In this document: positions 1 through 11,435 of the stretch, one piece after another | Numbering within the stretch: position 1 is the stretch's first letter | Layout of the letters: each line of letters starts with the position of its first letter | Notes under the pieces: generated by a model | Databases searched by the model: none | Told to the model about the DNA's origin: nothing | Seen by the model: the letters and a program-made list of their open reading frames with translations, nothing else | Source: Phoronis australis | Lineage: Eukaryota; Phoronida; Phoronidae | Reading direction: 5' to 3' | NCBI GenBank assembly: GCA_002633005.1 | Contig: NMRA01001270.1 | Location: 1-32,451 of the forward strand | Length of the DNA stretch: 32,451 nucleotides | Translations under genes and position numbers: made by a program

Positions 1-1095
1 CTTCTAACCATCTCTCCCAACAAATCGACCGGAGTCTGCGGTATTAGCGGACGACTGGTAAGAGCTGTCGAGTTTGACACCCTGGATCCACATCTTTGAC
101 TTATCCTTGAAACTTGAAAATAACATATTGGGTCTTTGGACTTGAAGCAGGTCAATTTTAAGGAGGGTAGTAAACCCTTCTGTACCAATTACAGCTCGAT
201 ATCCGTTCTTTCTGTCTTCGTAAAAAAGTTCAATAGGTCTGTTTGTAACCAGGTTTATTAGTATTTACAAACCTACAAATTGTTGACGCCATAACAGTCG
301 AGTTTCAAAACAACTTATTCTTCTGCCACTGTTCCAGTTGATGTTTGTTATCGTTTTCTTCCTGGTTTGGATAGCGGAGGGGTATCTGGAGCCGCGTTCC
401 TGGACCTGAGGAAGGCCTTCGATACCGTGCACCTCCCCTAGCTCTTTTCCAAACTGGAGACCACGGACATCACTGTAAATGTGTAGACTGGGTTTAGTGT
501 GCCCACGTGAACCAAGTGTTATCTGATATTTACCCCTTATTCTTGGTGCCCCACAAGTGCCCATTTTGAAGTCACTAAAACATGAACGGTCTAATAAATT
601 TACTCCAATCTAAGATAGCAGTATACGCTGTTTTTTGTGGTTTTAAGAAAATCGATGAGGTCGAGTGTGTCTTAAACGAATACAGGGTACATGTGTTGTC
701 TAGCAATTTGTGTACTTCTATAACCAAACCTGTTTCTGTACCAGCTGAAGCGGCGCAAATAGCATAATACTCAATCACATTTGAATAGAAAGGTCGTCAG
801 TAGAATGTGTAAAATAGGTTATTATTTAGGTGTTATTCTTAATATATATTTGACTTTTGATAAGCATTTGTCAAGCATATCGTCCAACGTGATCAATTCT
901 GTTCTTGTGAAGAGCCGAACCGTTCTTTTAATACACATTTATTACAAATCTTCTGTCTTTCCAATCATTGCATACTATAATGTTGTAATGTTCATCATAC
1001 AGTATACGTTTTTGTTTCATCTTTTCAATGTCCCATTATCATTTCTGCTGAATTGCCTTTACTTTATTTCTAATTTTAGAATTATCTAATTTTGA
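1..1095 (+). mobile_element. Degenerate non-LTR retrotransposon (LINE) reverse transcriptase relic
   Basis: Plus-strand frame 1 carries recognisable LINE reverse-transcriptase blocks in the right order. These are a SPNKSTGVCGIS-like block at about 16-54, a NYSSISVLSV block at 187-216, the conserved AFLDLRKAFDTV block at about 394-432, and a C-terminal YYLGVILN...LTFDKHLSSISS block at about 820-885. A GAPQ block (about 545) and the region following the catalytic motif (582-767) have slipped into other frames. Several in-frame stops interrupt it and the YADD catalytic box is not visible, so it is dead. The 5' end is outside the window; the tail fades out by about 1200. It lies upstream of paralog A exon 1464-1589, probably in the preceding intron. 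CR1/Jockey-like affiliation is a guess from the motif style. Confidence 0.8.
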
Positions 1096-1463
1096 TTTAG
1101 TGTGCACTGTCTTTTCATATCTTTTTTTTGTTGTCCAGTGTTTATTTTACATTGTTTTATGTGAGCCCTTGGGTGAGCAATTAATTTTAATGTAAGGTAC
1201 AACAACCGAAAAGACAGTTTTCGAATATGAATAATTCAGGTGCTCAGAAACTTAAAGTGTTTCCTTACAGAATATGTGGGTTGGTTCCCTTCGTGTTACA
1301 AAGGTATCTGAAAAAACCCAAGCTGATTTAGATAACGAGGTTGCCTCCGTAATCTTGAAGCAACCGGAAATAACACCAGAACAAGTTCACTTCTACGTAA
1401 GAACTAATTGACAAAATGTCTGCATGTACATGTATAACTTGTGATTACTTTCATACTTCTCAG

Positions 1464-1589
1464 TGGAAAAGGATAACGAGGATGAAATAATGAACGCATT
1501 TGCCTCGATCACGGAAAGTAATGTTCCACGCAGCCAATCACGTGACGGGATGGAACTGACGCACCAAAAGAGCTCACCTACTTTAAGGC
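1464..1589 (+). CDS. Paralog A, internal 126-nt exon (Ubl/linker junction)
   Basis: This exon of the first death-domain paralog has acceptor TACTTCTCAG before 1464 and donor GTACGT at 1590. It begins and ends in phase 1 and encodes a peptide with the core DEIMNAFASITESNV. The paralogous exon at 21407-21532 has exactly the same length (126 nt), the same phases and the related core TAIMDAFTSIMKDH. Matching length, phase and peptide in two copies is the main evidence that it is a real exon. The preceding exon, expected to carry Ubl folds as in paralog B, is not visible and must lie left of the window or be lost; the intervening sequence contains the LINE relic. No known domain is recognised in this segment. 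Confidence 0.7.
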
Positions 1590-2369
1590 GTACGTATTGG
1601 CTTAATTACGAAGAATGCTGTTTTGCAAACCGCATGCGAACTACATATTATAATCATCCCTTATCAATAGTAAAACTATCAGATGTCTGTCTCTGGTAAG
1701 GACGCTGTCATTACTTTTGCGTTCACTAAGTCCTTGTGAGTTGTATTATCAAAAACGTATAAGCAACCGTAAGGTAAGCTTAAAATTTACAAATTGACTC
1801 GTGTGTGACGCACATTCTAGCGCATGAATAACGAATTCAGCGCAATCAAGGCGTATGCAATGCGCGACACTGTTTTTTGTTTCTGCGTATTAAGGAGTAT
1901 CCAGTGCGCAAGCCAAGAGGATTCCGAACGCATACAGCGTGTAAACCGCATGCCTGATGCTTTTCCGACAAATGCTAAGCACATTCCGTGCAACATGACC
2001 TCGTCGCACTTCTGTGTTCGTGCCCCAGTTCCTTTTAAGTTATGCAATGACATTTCCACAATCGTACGCGCAATGTGCACTTTACGTGTTTCTCAATAGT
2101 TTTTGCTGTACGTACGCAGGTATGCGCACTGAATACTCAGTGACGCCTGACAGTTTAGGGCATGCTCAGAAGCATGCTGCGTGTGCCATTTTTCGCAAAT
2201 TGTACGCCACAAATACGCAGCGCATCAACGCTCAACTCATGAAACTTGTTACATGCAGAAGCACGAAGACCCCCAAACCACAACGTTTGAATGCGGTTAT
2301 AACAACGACGAACGACGATGATGAGTGCAAAGACATTGAAATCAAAAATAATTCTTTGATCTCTTGCAG

Positions 2370-2650
2370 GAGAAGTTGTCAGCAGAACTACAATTTTAAC
2401 CGTGGATAGTCCACACAGAAAATCATCATTTGAGGACGAACCTGTTCATTCAAATGAGGACAAAGCGAACGATAAGAGAGATGAGATGAAGAACCAGTCA
2501 TTACGTCTTGCCGGAGAAGTTGTCAGCAGACCTACAGCTTTAAATGCGGAAAGTCCACATAGAAAAACATTATTTGATGACGAACCTGTTCATTCAAATG
2601 ACGACAAAGAGAACTATAAGAGAGATGAGATGAAGAACCAGCCATTACGT
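2370..2650 (+). repeat. In-frame 144-bp tandem duplication in the linker exon
   Basis: The segment starting GAGAAGTTGTCAGCAG at 2370 recurs at 2514, a period of 144 nt (48 codons), and the reading frame is kept. The units match at the protein level with scattered substitutions, for example FEDEPVHSNEDK against FDDEPVHSNDDK. Paralog B has only one related unit, so the duplication arose in A after the gene duplication or was lost from B. Confidence 0.85.
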
Positions 2651-3128
2651 CAAAAAACGATTGAAAAACCTGACCTATGCGTAGGACTGAACGCCATTGG
2701 CCAAATGTCTGAAAGTTCTGAAGCAGGTCAGCATGTGATCAGACCCGTGTCTCTTCCCGCGGTTGTTGCCAGCCAAAAGCACAATGTATCGACAGACGTG
2801 CTCAATGAAACGACACAGATGGGAGTAACAACAGCTACAACTACAGTGTCGGGAACGCTCGCAGCAGCTAGGTGTTCGCCGCTGACCAGCATCAGCAGAG
2901 CGTCGCCAGTCCAAAATGATACCTTGTGGTACAAAACGGAAGTAACTAAAACTACACAAAAATGTTATGAGCATCGAGATACAGGGGAAGTGTATGTTTC
3001 GGAATGTACGAAAAGGGGACGTGTTTACCAGAATCGAGGGCAATATCAGCACAGGTCTGCTAGTCGCAGTAGTTCCTGCTTGACTTCTGAGGACGACGCT
3101 CATGTCTCATCGCCCGATAGACCAAATG
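2370..3128 (+). CDS. Paralog A, Ser/Thr-rich linker exon with internal duplication
   Basis: The exon has acceptor ATCTCTTGCAG at 2369 and donor GTAGGT at 3129, is 759 nt long (253 codons) and is phase 1 at both ends. It encodes a charged, low-complexity linker. Two tandem 48-residue units come first, each with GEVVSR, SPHRK, DEPVHSN and KRDEMKNQ. A Thr/Ser-rich stretch follows (around TTATTTVSGT), and then a conserved CYEHRDTGEV motif and an RSSS...SEDD tail. The same order is seen in paralog B (21821-22498). It probably acts as a flexible, possibly phosphorylated spacer between Ubl modules and the death domain; this is inference from composition. Antisense reading frames over 2675-3103 are shadows. 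Confidence 0.75.
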
Positions 3129-3359
3129 GTAGGTTTATTAACTCTTTGATCAGACTCCACCACTGATGGACTAACAAAAGATTACTATTATTGTTGTTAA
3201 TACTACCACTATCAATACTTTTTATACTACGACTGTACCGCCACCGCCATTGCTTCTGTCATGTTGAAAGGGCATCATTAGAAAATTATGTTTTAATGAG
3301 GCTCATTTGCTTTAAAATTCGTTTCGTATTGGTCGAAAATGAAGCCGAATGGTTGTAAC

Positions 3360-3580
3360 AATGTCAAATTTTGTTTGATATAAATATTTAAGATGAGATA
3401 TCAAAAAGGCTGAGATAATTTTTTTAATTATCACTTCGTTTTTGATTTATACAACTTTATAATTTTTCCATGAAACTTGATATTTTGATAGCTCTCATGG
3501 AAAAGTGGGACATTTAAAACAACTCCTAAAAACGTTGTAGATGATAATACATAAAGCACAGTATATATGATTAGGCATTT
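3360..3580 (+). repeat. Dispersed repeat family R1, copy 1
   Basis: This AT-rich segment lies in the last intron of paralog A and includes TTTGTTTGATATAAATATT and, further on, GGGACATTTAAAAC. It matches 6075-6305 on the same strand and 30405-30665 on the opposite strand in the same block order. No coding capacity and no clear inverted ends were seen, so its class is unknown. Confidence 0.55.
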
Positions 3581-3917
3581 CTTAAGTTAGAAAAATTTGT
3601 ACTTTTTTATAAGGTTCTACATAACCTTTAAAACTAACGCGGTGGTGGATCCATATAAGTGCATCCACGCCCCACTACACCGCTGCCTTTAAATGTGCAA
3701 CTCACGAGAGTTACGGCCATAACTTCCATGCGCTTTTTGTCACAGCTATGCTGCAAGACTGGTGCACTAATTGGCCGTAGTACTGCACAAAGATGGTTTT
3801 TTGACAACGCAACTGGACCCAAAAATGAAAAAAAAAACACATGACAAAGTCAGAGCGCTGTTTGCAACGGGCTGAGAAAATCTTCTTGAGCAACTTTTGA
3901 AACACTGCGTTTTTCAG

Positions 3918-4201
3918 ATGTTAACGACGAAACAGCCACAGGTGTGGGTCACGAAATAGGTAAGGAATGGAAGTCACTTGGACGACAGCTTAAGCTAAGT
4001 AACACTGAGCTGGAAAACATCGATCATTCGTACCAGAGGTTAAAAGAGAAAGGTGTTGAAATGCTGCTCCACTGGCGAAACAAAAATGGTTTGGAGGCAA
4101 CCAGAGCAAAGCTGGGAAAAGCATTGGTCAATTGCTGTCAACGTCGGCTTGCCGAGGAATACAATCTAACTTGCACCGGAGATACCAGTGAGAACGAGTG
4201 A
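3918..4201 (+). CDS. Paralog A, terminal exon: death domain
   Basis: The last exon has acceptor GCGTTTTTCAG at 3917 and a TGA stop at 4199-4201. It enters in phase 1 and gives about 93 residues. Nearly all of it is a death-domain fold: helix 1 contains EWKSLGRQLKLS, helix 2 TELENIDHS, then LKEKGVEMLLHW, a GLEATRAKLGKAL helix and a final RRLAEEYN helix. The Trp, the Leu spacing and the late LLxW motif are typical of the family. By hand alignment about two thirds of 75 positions are identical to the exon at 23844-24100. Death domains form homotypic assemblies in apoptosis and NF-kB-type signalling; the partner here is unknown. The whole visible coding part of A (three exons) encodes 389 residues. 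Confidence 0.85.
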
Positions 4202-6074
4202 AACTTATACTCTTACAACGTACCCAGTCTCATGAGGCTTTGATAAGACGGGGTTAATGGAAAACAGTGCTGCCGAATTCTGTAACGAAAGACAATGTAA
4301 CCAGTAACAGGCTAAGTGCACTCTCTTTGCTGTACTGCTCAAAGCCACATTTCGCACTCTTTAGCTTACTGAAGACGAAAATCGTATTAGACCTTTTCCT
4401 GTAACAAAATCAGTTTCACAATATATTCCTTACAGTGATAGGATCCTGTTTCCATTACCAACCATAGTATCGAAACCATCAGCGACTCCTGGAAACGCCT
4501 CAGGGTAAATTGGGATTTATTTCTGGTGTATTATGCAAAGAAGCTGTATTTTACACTATTAGTCAATGTTTTAGTCATTGAGGCACAAATTTTGCCCAGT
4601 CTCAAGTGTTTTGTGTTATTTTTATTGCCTGACAATGCCAGAATAACATCCTAGTAACATTCAGACTTAGTTTGCATTTTTGCCACTAGGTGTCTCTTTA
4701 CGTTTTTTAAATTTCACTGTTTACAATTAATTTACAATAGTAAAACGTGTAATGTGAGTTTAATATTGTTCAATACAATGGCACTGATGGGACCATATTA
4801 CTTGTTTTACAAAAAAGTCACCAAAACAGTTGTTTTTACAAATATAAGTTTACTAAGCTCTTTGGTGATTATTATGTAACTTCAAACTCAAATTTCTCAA
4901 AAATGTGCAACTTTATATGTGGGAACTTTTTAGATTTTGAAAACACTCTAATAAATGAATTAAAAAACACCAAAATAAAATTGCCCCCCTAAAGTACTCA
5001 CAAAAACCATTTTCTAGAGGCCCTACAAAATCTGGCCCACCGACTAATTGGTTAAACCTAAATTGGCGAATTCGAAAATGGCGGACGCGCGCATTCTCCG
5101 TGACTTCATCTGGTAACGGAAACAAATTCTAATAACACCGATTTCATAAAAGTGAAAGACCTAATTCCATTTTCGGTTTTAGCCAGATAAACAGGGCGAA
5201 ACGAAGCTTTAAATGTGGAACCAAAGAATATGCACACTGAAGAAGTGCCTACCACCCACAACATTGATTGCTTCCTAATAAATTCTCTGACACTAGTGTC
5301 TTTTTGATTGGACGTTGTACTTAATTATATTCCTTTATAATAAATGTGTTGTCAATCTGGACTTAAACATATTCCTTGCTCTGATGTGATCGTTTTTTCG
5401 TAGAGTAACATACAGTTGTCACTGGAAGAGAATTTCCTCAAGTTAACTCCGTGGCCAGTGCCGGACTCAGGTTTTTCGACTCATAGCTAAAGGAATTCTG
5501 GAGACCGTGTCTTTAGCTACCTCCAATCGCACAACTTTCGACTACTCTGTCGCTGCCATTATTCGGTAGGCGTAGTGTCACGTTTTACAAGGTGGCTTCC
5601 ATTGTTGCGATGAGAAACGTCTGCTTTGTGAGAGGCCCTATAAGCAACAGCTTAGCGTAATCTTGCAATGCACGTGGCAATGGAGATAAAATCTAACGTT
5701 TAGCAAGGAAAATTTCGACTTATTTCGTATTAATAAGTGACATAGTTTTTGTTTTCGCGCAGCTGAACGACACAGATTTGTTATAGTAGCATATATTTCA
5801 TGCCAATATGTTCTCAACATGGGTTATCACGCGCATTAAATTTCCAATAGTTTCTTTTCAAAATTTCAAAGGTTTTCTGCAGTAGAACTGAATCGACAAG
5901 TCTGTGAATTTATCAAAATATCTAGACAATAAGACTTTGACTCAGTAAAGTATATATTTTCTTAAAGCAGAAAGTTTGCATAATTTGATTTTAGAGAGTG
6001 AGTGACGTGGCCATGTATTTTTTATTAAAATTTAGCAAAAGGGAAGGTACATTGATAGCAAAATGAGAGTATTG

Positions 6075-6305
6075 ATAACTGTCAAATTTCATTTGACATA
6101 TATGAAATCACAAAAACGCTATAATATAGTTTTTTGATGTTATCATTTCGTTTTGAAATTTTTTAAGAATGTTATACAAGTTCAATTTTTATAGCCGCTA
6201 ATGCCAATATGAAACATTTAAAAAAGCAATTCTCAAAAGCGTTCTGGCGAACAGCGTGCAAAGTGTAAGATCTGAAACAGCCATTTCGAAGTTATGATGT
6301 TCCAA
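6075..6305 (+). repeat. Dispersed repeat family R1, copy 2
   Basis: This segment is a diverged match to 3360-3580 and, inverted, to 30405-30665. Shared blocks include TGTCAAATTT, TTTGA.ATATA, TTATCA.TTCGTTTT, ACATTTAAAA and, with the third copy, a GAACAG.GT...GATCTGA.ACAG block near its right end. Confidence 0.5.
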
Positions 6306-6764
6306 ATTTATCCAAATTTTGTCATTTTTCTAGAGTCTGGCATTTCAACCTTAAAGAATAAATATTTGGAACAAGTGTCACTTTACATACAAGTTATGTC
6401 AAATAAGAAGTGAAATTTTATTACTGTTAATGAGAAATGTGAGAAAAATAAATAAGTGAAGAACTGCTTGTACCGTAAGCATCTGGAAGATTTCAAACTA
6501 CAATTTTGGTTAATATAGATAAACACCGATGCTTGCCACTCGAATGCCTATCGACTGGACTCAGACAGAAACTAAAGTAGTGCTCGTCACGTTTTTTTTT
6601 TTGGTTAAATACTCTAAAATACGACCGAGGGGTATATGAAGATGACCACTTTTTCAATGAAAATAGAAAACAGGGTCGAGTTCAGTAGCTGTCTCGCGGC
6701 TACAAATATCTAGCCAAAACCACGTGCTCTCATTTAAAATACACGGCAATATCTGCAGTAATTA

Positions 6765-6822
6765 CATAATAATAATAACAATAATACTACTAATAATAAT
6801 AATCATAATATTAACAATAATG
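6765..6822. repeat. AAT/ATA microsatellite
   Basis: Imperfect trinucleotide repeat (AATAATAATAAC and variants), interrupted by CAT and CTA units. Confidence 0.8.
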
Positions 6823-6978
6823 TTTATTGTACTTCGTAGGCTTTGCCTACTCATACATAAATACATAAATTCAAGCGTATATTCAGAATATTTACACGGA
6901 GAGCAGTTCTTCTCTTAAAGCCATAGCCTTGTGAATGTACGATGCGAGGCGCTGGATGCTGTCATGATTTTTCTGTTG
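6800..6978. repeat. Dispersed repeat family R2, copy 1
   Basis: The segment contains AGAATATTTACACGGAGAGC, then TTAAAGCCATAG and TCATGATTTTTCTG. The same blocks recur in order at 14755-14912 (GAGTATTTACACAGAGCAG, ATAAAGCCATAGG, TCATGACTTTTCTG). No open reading frame is shared; it may be the 3' end of a retroelement. Confidence 0.55.
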
Positions 6979-7049
6979 GAATAACCTAACAAGTAATTAC
7001 AATGACATATGTTCTTTGGTTTATTATCAACAAACCACTAATAAAAAAT

Positions 7050-7102
7050 ATCTCGCGTAATCTCGCGAAGTCTTCCTTTTAGCGAGGTCCTAGTGTTGCT
7101 AA
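7050..7102 (-). mobile_element. Half copy of the CAGTAACGCTAGGACC MITE
   Basis: One end of the MITE family seen complete at 27090-27213 and 30161-30274. It carries GCGAAGTCTTCCTTTTAGCG followed by AGGTCCTAGTGTTGCT, the same order as the right half of the 30161-30274 copy. The opposite inverted end is missing. Confidence 0.65.
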
Positions 7103-7514
7103 CTCCAATCTGGTGTCACAGTGTCTGCTTAAAGCGGCAAACAAAAGTTATGACATTACTTTTGGGTGAAAAAAGATCCTTCGCCATATCTTGGAAAGAC
7201 ATTTTACTGTGCCTGATGACTGTTTCCTCGGCTTGTATTTACTAACAAATTAGTTGCACAAAAGAAGCAGCCAGCAGCCCACGTACTGGTTCTGCATCCA
7301 CTTCCATTGTACAAACACGAATGGCCGATACAGTGTCACGTTAACCTAGCACGCCAATAAAGTTTAGGGAAAAACTCATAACTTACTCTAAAAAGACTTT
7401 CAGTCCTAACAGAAGCCTGATTATTATTACAATCTCGGGAAAACATGCGCGGCGCACCATAGGGGGCTGTGCCGCCCAATGTCGATAGGCCGTGCACCAC
7501 AGGAGGGATGGAGC

Positions 7515-8065
7515 ACGCAGAGAACCAGCGAGCATCCCCGTGGTGAGAGTAAAAATGTCAACTTGAAAAACGACTCCGTTTTGACCACGTTCTCGAGGCG
7601 TTCATCAAAATTAGTTTTTGGTTGTCGTCCGAGTGTGTACACATTGAAGCCTATCATTTAGGCGAAAATGTGTAAAGTTCACTATTTTCAAAACCTTCAC
7701 AAAGTTCGTAAATTACAGACGACACGGCCACAGCTGCCATTCATAGTTCCACAGCCGTGGGTCTGCACTGACCACCACTATGGTTAAGGCTTTAATTCAC
7801 GAAAAGCACACCACCTCAAGAATTAGAATCCGCAGAATTTTGTTACACCTATGATAAATTACAATTACAAGATCTCTTGTGATTAACAGAAGTTGCAAAA
7901 ACATAGTTCTTGCAACACAATGTTGACACATCAAATCAGGTTTTAAACATAACACAACATTCTAAGCAAAGTCCCAACTTTGGTGAATTGCTGGGGCGTA
8001 CTTTTGACGGGGAGCAGATACGAAAATTTCCTATATTTTCACAAACTATTATACTAGCTCACTTG
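7515..8065 (+). repeat. Duplicated block downstream of paralog A
   Basis: The block matches 26465-27015 in the same orientation. Clear pairs are TGTCAACTTGAAAAACGAC / TGGCAACTTGAAAATGACC, AAATTACAGACGAC in both, CCACAGCCGTG in both, ATGATAAATTACAAT in both, CAGGTTTTAAACA in both, and a CTATATTTTC / CTATATTTC pair near the end. Both copies lie 2.4-3.3 kb past the death-domain exon of a paralog, so they fit one larger tandem duplication, although a dispersed repeat is not excluded. Confidence 0.6.
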
Positions 8066-10355
8066 TCGTCATTCATTTTTTCACTTTTGAAATTTGAAAT
8101 ACATTGTACTAAAATTGATTTTGAATTTAAAAAATAAGAACGAAGGCTAAGAAGATATTGAAGAAGATAGCAAAGAAAAACGCATTAGCCATGTAAAATT
8201 CTTACAAAATCCCTTGACGTTCTCAGTCTTTTACTACTTGCTAGCAAAAGGTGGAGCTACTGGGCCATTTTCTGTGAGTTTTTGCTTAAAACCACGTTTT
8301 ACTGTTCTCGGATTTCTCAAGACCAACATCCAAACTAATCCATTGAGCCTCACAAAGTATTTACCAGTCAAAAGCGATCGACTCGTACGTCAGAAATTTG
8401 TTTGCTTCAATTCAACCCCAGGTTATTCAATCTCAATTCTTCTAATCCTGAAACTGGATTCACCTTACTGAGTTCAGTTTGGTCAAATGTACGGTATTTC
8501 TTGGGCAGGAAGCGCAACTTTTAAAAATACTTCTAATCAAGTAGAAAATGTTATGGTCGACAGCGATACATCACATGGAAACATAAGGGAAAAGCAAAAA
8601 AACAAACAGTCACTTCTAGTTTGAGAATTGTGGGCGCCTGGTTAAAGGAAATGTTCGTTTACTATTGTAGTGTTTGCTCGCATTCAAGTCCATGAGCATG
8701 TATGCAATGCCAACTATGTCCGAAATTAAGCGCAGTGTGCCTTGTGTGCAGAACTCTTGAATAGAAGCAAAGAACACGTTTTGTGAACAGTCCTTGAGTG
8801 AAGGTTGACTTCTCGTTTTAATACAACGGTTGTTTGTGTGTTTGGCCAGTGGAAGATTGCCAAATTAAACTAAAAGAAGTTACACAAAAATATGGACTGG
8901 TTAAGGTAAAAGGCCTAAATTATATGAGTTAGGCCTAGCTATGAGAATTTTTCCAAATAAAACGCAAAATTTCGAACATAGGCGCATTCGCCTCAATACG
9001 TTCATAAAATTAAAGTGTCCGTTTCCTGATGAAGCATTTTAAGAATCGTTTGTGTGATCCATGGAAAAGTTATTCAACAAAGTGTCTTTGTTGAGCAAAG
9101 GTCCTGTACCTGCAACAGGACCAATTACGAAATTGGCAAAGTTTCCTAGATCTACTGCGTATTTGTGGACTTGTCAAAGCACTACTGAACTGTCCTTTCC
9201 TATGCTCATCAGTGCTCCAGCATTTTGCTTGTTTAGTATGAGGTCATTCTGACGGTTGGGAAAAGTCAAATAAACCAAAATGCTAAAATTAACAACAAGA
9301 ATACCAATTAAGCCAGATTTACGGAACGCTGTAAATTACTGAGGCCTTGGAAAATTGAACTCCCGGGGAAAAGGTGTACAATGAGAGCAACCGTTGTCGG
9401 AAAATACCAGTTAATCCAATCACATAATTTTGTAAACAAAATTCATGTCCTAATTGACCCGTAGTTAACTGGAGCGGAAAAACCGAAGACTTGCAAAAAT
9501 TATGTTTGACCGTGCATTTTTATTCTATTTGGAGGTCCAGATCGCGTTATGATAGTGACTGATACGTGACTCACTAAACAAACGACGAAGTCACGTGACG
9601 TGATCATCTTGGGGGAAATTCCCAGCCCTTTCGAAGAACATTGATCCAGCCAACTGGAACAGCATTCGTTTCATTGAAATTCGACGCTTAAAAGTGAGTC
9701 AGACACGTTCATTTAAGAGAACATTTCGACTAAAACGGGGTTGCTTAAACGTGGTCTTTTTGTCAAAAAACAAATTTCGATTTAGGCTACTTTCGGTTTG
9801 CACTACTTATATATCATGATGCCCCTAGCTTGATCAGGAAATTGGCCTCAGTTTGTTCCTTAGTAAAAATACGTGTGATTTATGGGCTTGGCAAGAACTT
9901 GTAGTTTGTTTTTCTTCTTCAGACGGAATTGTACGTTCTCATCGAGTCCAGAGAACACTTAGTAAACTGAATCGGGGACAACACACGCAATACCTGTTTG
10001 AGTGACCTAAATCAAAACTTGCTCTTGACCGAAAGTCGTGCTGATGTTCATTGATTGAAATTTTTATTTTTCTACTGTAATCAAGCGTTTAGGACTGTTA
10101 ATGTAATTCCTGACTGACATTAAGAAATGCTGGGCAAAAGTATCGAGACTGTCTTGAGACATTTTGACCAATGAATATATGAACACCCAGGGAAGTAACA
10201 GCATGTTGACGGTGGTTAACTTGCGCTGCCTTTGGTAAGTAAGTCTCCATGTTAGTTGCTGCACATGTGTCATAACCAACACAAGTCTCTGATATCATAA
10301 TTCATCAGTTATACCATTTAAAATGCAAGTCCTTACAAACATCTTTTATTTTCAG
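8066..10355. other. Non-coding stretch, nothing recognised
   Basis: Short open frames occur (for example 8214-8471 and 9061-9252) but show no recognisable domain, no paired splice sites and no paralog support. A cluster of CACGTG/ACGTGA palindromic motifs at 9560-9605 is the only notable feature. Confidence 0.5.
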
Positions 10356-10377
10356 GCGGTGAATTGTTGACCCTGAG

Positions 10378-10557
10378 TGGAAAAGACCAAACTGTCTGTA
10401 GCAATTCGCGACCTTATGGAAACTAGCGGTACACGAGCAACTGAGCTGCCTGACCTGAACAAGTCAGAAGATGAGCTCGAATATTTTGATGCACTTGAAG
10501 AGGTCAACATTCATGAACATGGGGACAGGCGCCTTGAGCAACTTCGTCGTCGTAACA
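10378..10557 (+). CDS. Isolated candidate exon with an FFAT-like motif
   Basis: This 180-nt open segment (60 codons) ends at a good donor, CGTAACA|GTAAGA at 10558, in phase 1. It encodes a charged peptide including SEDELEYFDALEEVNIHEHG. EYFDALE at 10479-10499 fits the FFAT core (E-[FY]-F-D-A-x-E), which binds the VAP MSP domain at the ER surface, and acidic residues precede it as in known FFAT motifs. The start is uncertain. The strongest acceptor (TTATTTTCAG, exon from 10356) puts two TGA codons in this frame, which would make it a first coding exon starting at ATG 10416-10418. A weaker AG at 10376-10377 would give a phase-1 exon beginning TGGAAAAG, like paralog A exon 1464-1589. No neighbouring exons were found, so the parent gene is unknown. 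Confidence 0.45.
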
Positions 10558-11435
10558 GTAAGATATTCACTGCAACTAAGTCTATTTTTCCCTTTTTCAG
10601 TTTCTATATGATGTTGACATCGTGATCACTTTTAATAATTGTCATGAAAATGGATACGTAATCGGAGGGAAGGGGTGTGACAGGCTAGAGATCAAAGGAA
10701 TACCTTTTCAACTTTTAGTTCCTTCATTTACATTGAAAGAAATGTGGGATTCCTGAACAGAAAGATAAAAAGCAGAAATAAAGTAAATGTATTTCATATA
10801 GATAGGCCTTCGGCTCACATAACACATATATAATAAACAGAGAGTAACAAACAGAGAGTACATGGTATCTAAACCAATATACTAATTTTCATTAAGAAAT
10901 TTATTCGACGTTTCTCAGCATTTATTAAATATTTACCTTTTTTCTTAATTTATTTAAACCATGGGTCTGTAGAAGATCCCCGAATACTGCTTCATCCACC
11001 TTATAAAATCTGGGTAAAAACTGTATGCGTAAATCAGAATATAATTTACATTGAAGAAGAAAGTGTATCTCTCATTCCATTTAACCGCTTCTGCAGGGGG
11101 GGGGGGGCATGTTCTCTCTTCTCCATCATGACCAATAAACGTTCCCTTAACTATCATTAAAGAATGAGCAAAATAGTAAATCTTGCGAGGGCTGCTCTAA
11201 GTGAACTGTTTTCTAGATATGTTGTGTATTTTTCAATAATGAAACAATTTTTTACAATTATATAAACACCCAACGATTGGGGAGACATACTGTTGCTCCA
11301 ATCCTGGGTATCAAGGTCACAGCATCGTTGCTGAGGAAGTGTCGCCTACGCCCAAACAATTCCAAAACCAGTACGTAAATAACAATAGTTTGACATTTAG
11401 AACAAAGCAACACTTATTTTGTTCCGCCATTTCAT
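10558..11435. other. Non-coding stretch with a 12-G run
   Basis: AT-rich sequence in which no exon is supported. A run of 12 G lies at 11096-11107. Confidence 0.45.

Larger units (their letters stand above)
4202..7514. other. 3' flank of paralog A, mainly non-coding
   Basis: No supported exon was found. AATAAA signals occur at 4950-4955, 5277-5282 and 5339-5344, any of which could serve paralog A, although the first is 750 nt past the stop. The stretch also contains repeat copies listed separately (6075-6305, 6800-6978, 7050-7102) and an AAT-rich microsatellite. Confidence 0.4.

Noticed and set aside
1274-1409. Open frame starting MWVGSLRVTKVSEKTQ, considered as an upstream exon of paralog A whose end resembles the Ubl exon end
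   Set aside because: Its donor would leave phase 0, while the next exon needs phase 1 and would hit a stop. The region also aligns loosely with intron sequence just before 21407 in paralog B.
1817-2409. Overlapping open frames on both strands in the first intron of paralog A
   Set aside because: No domain, no paralog counterpart and conflicting strands; they fall within a compositionally odd intron.
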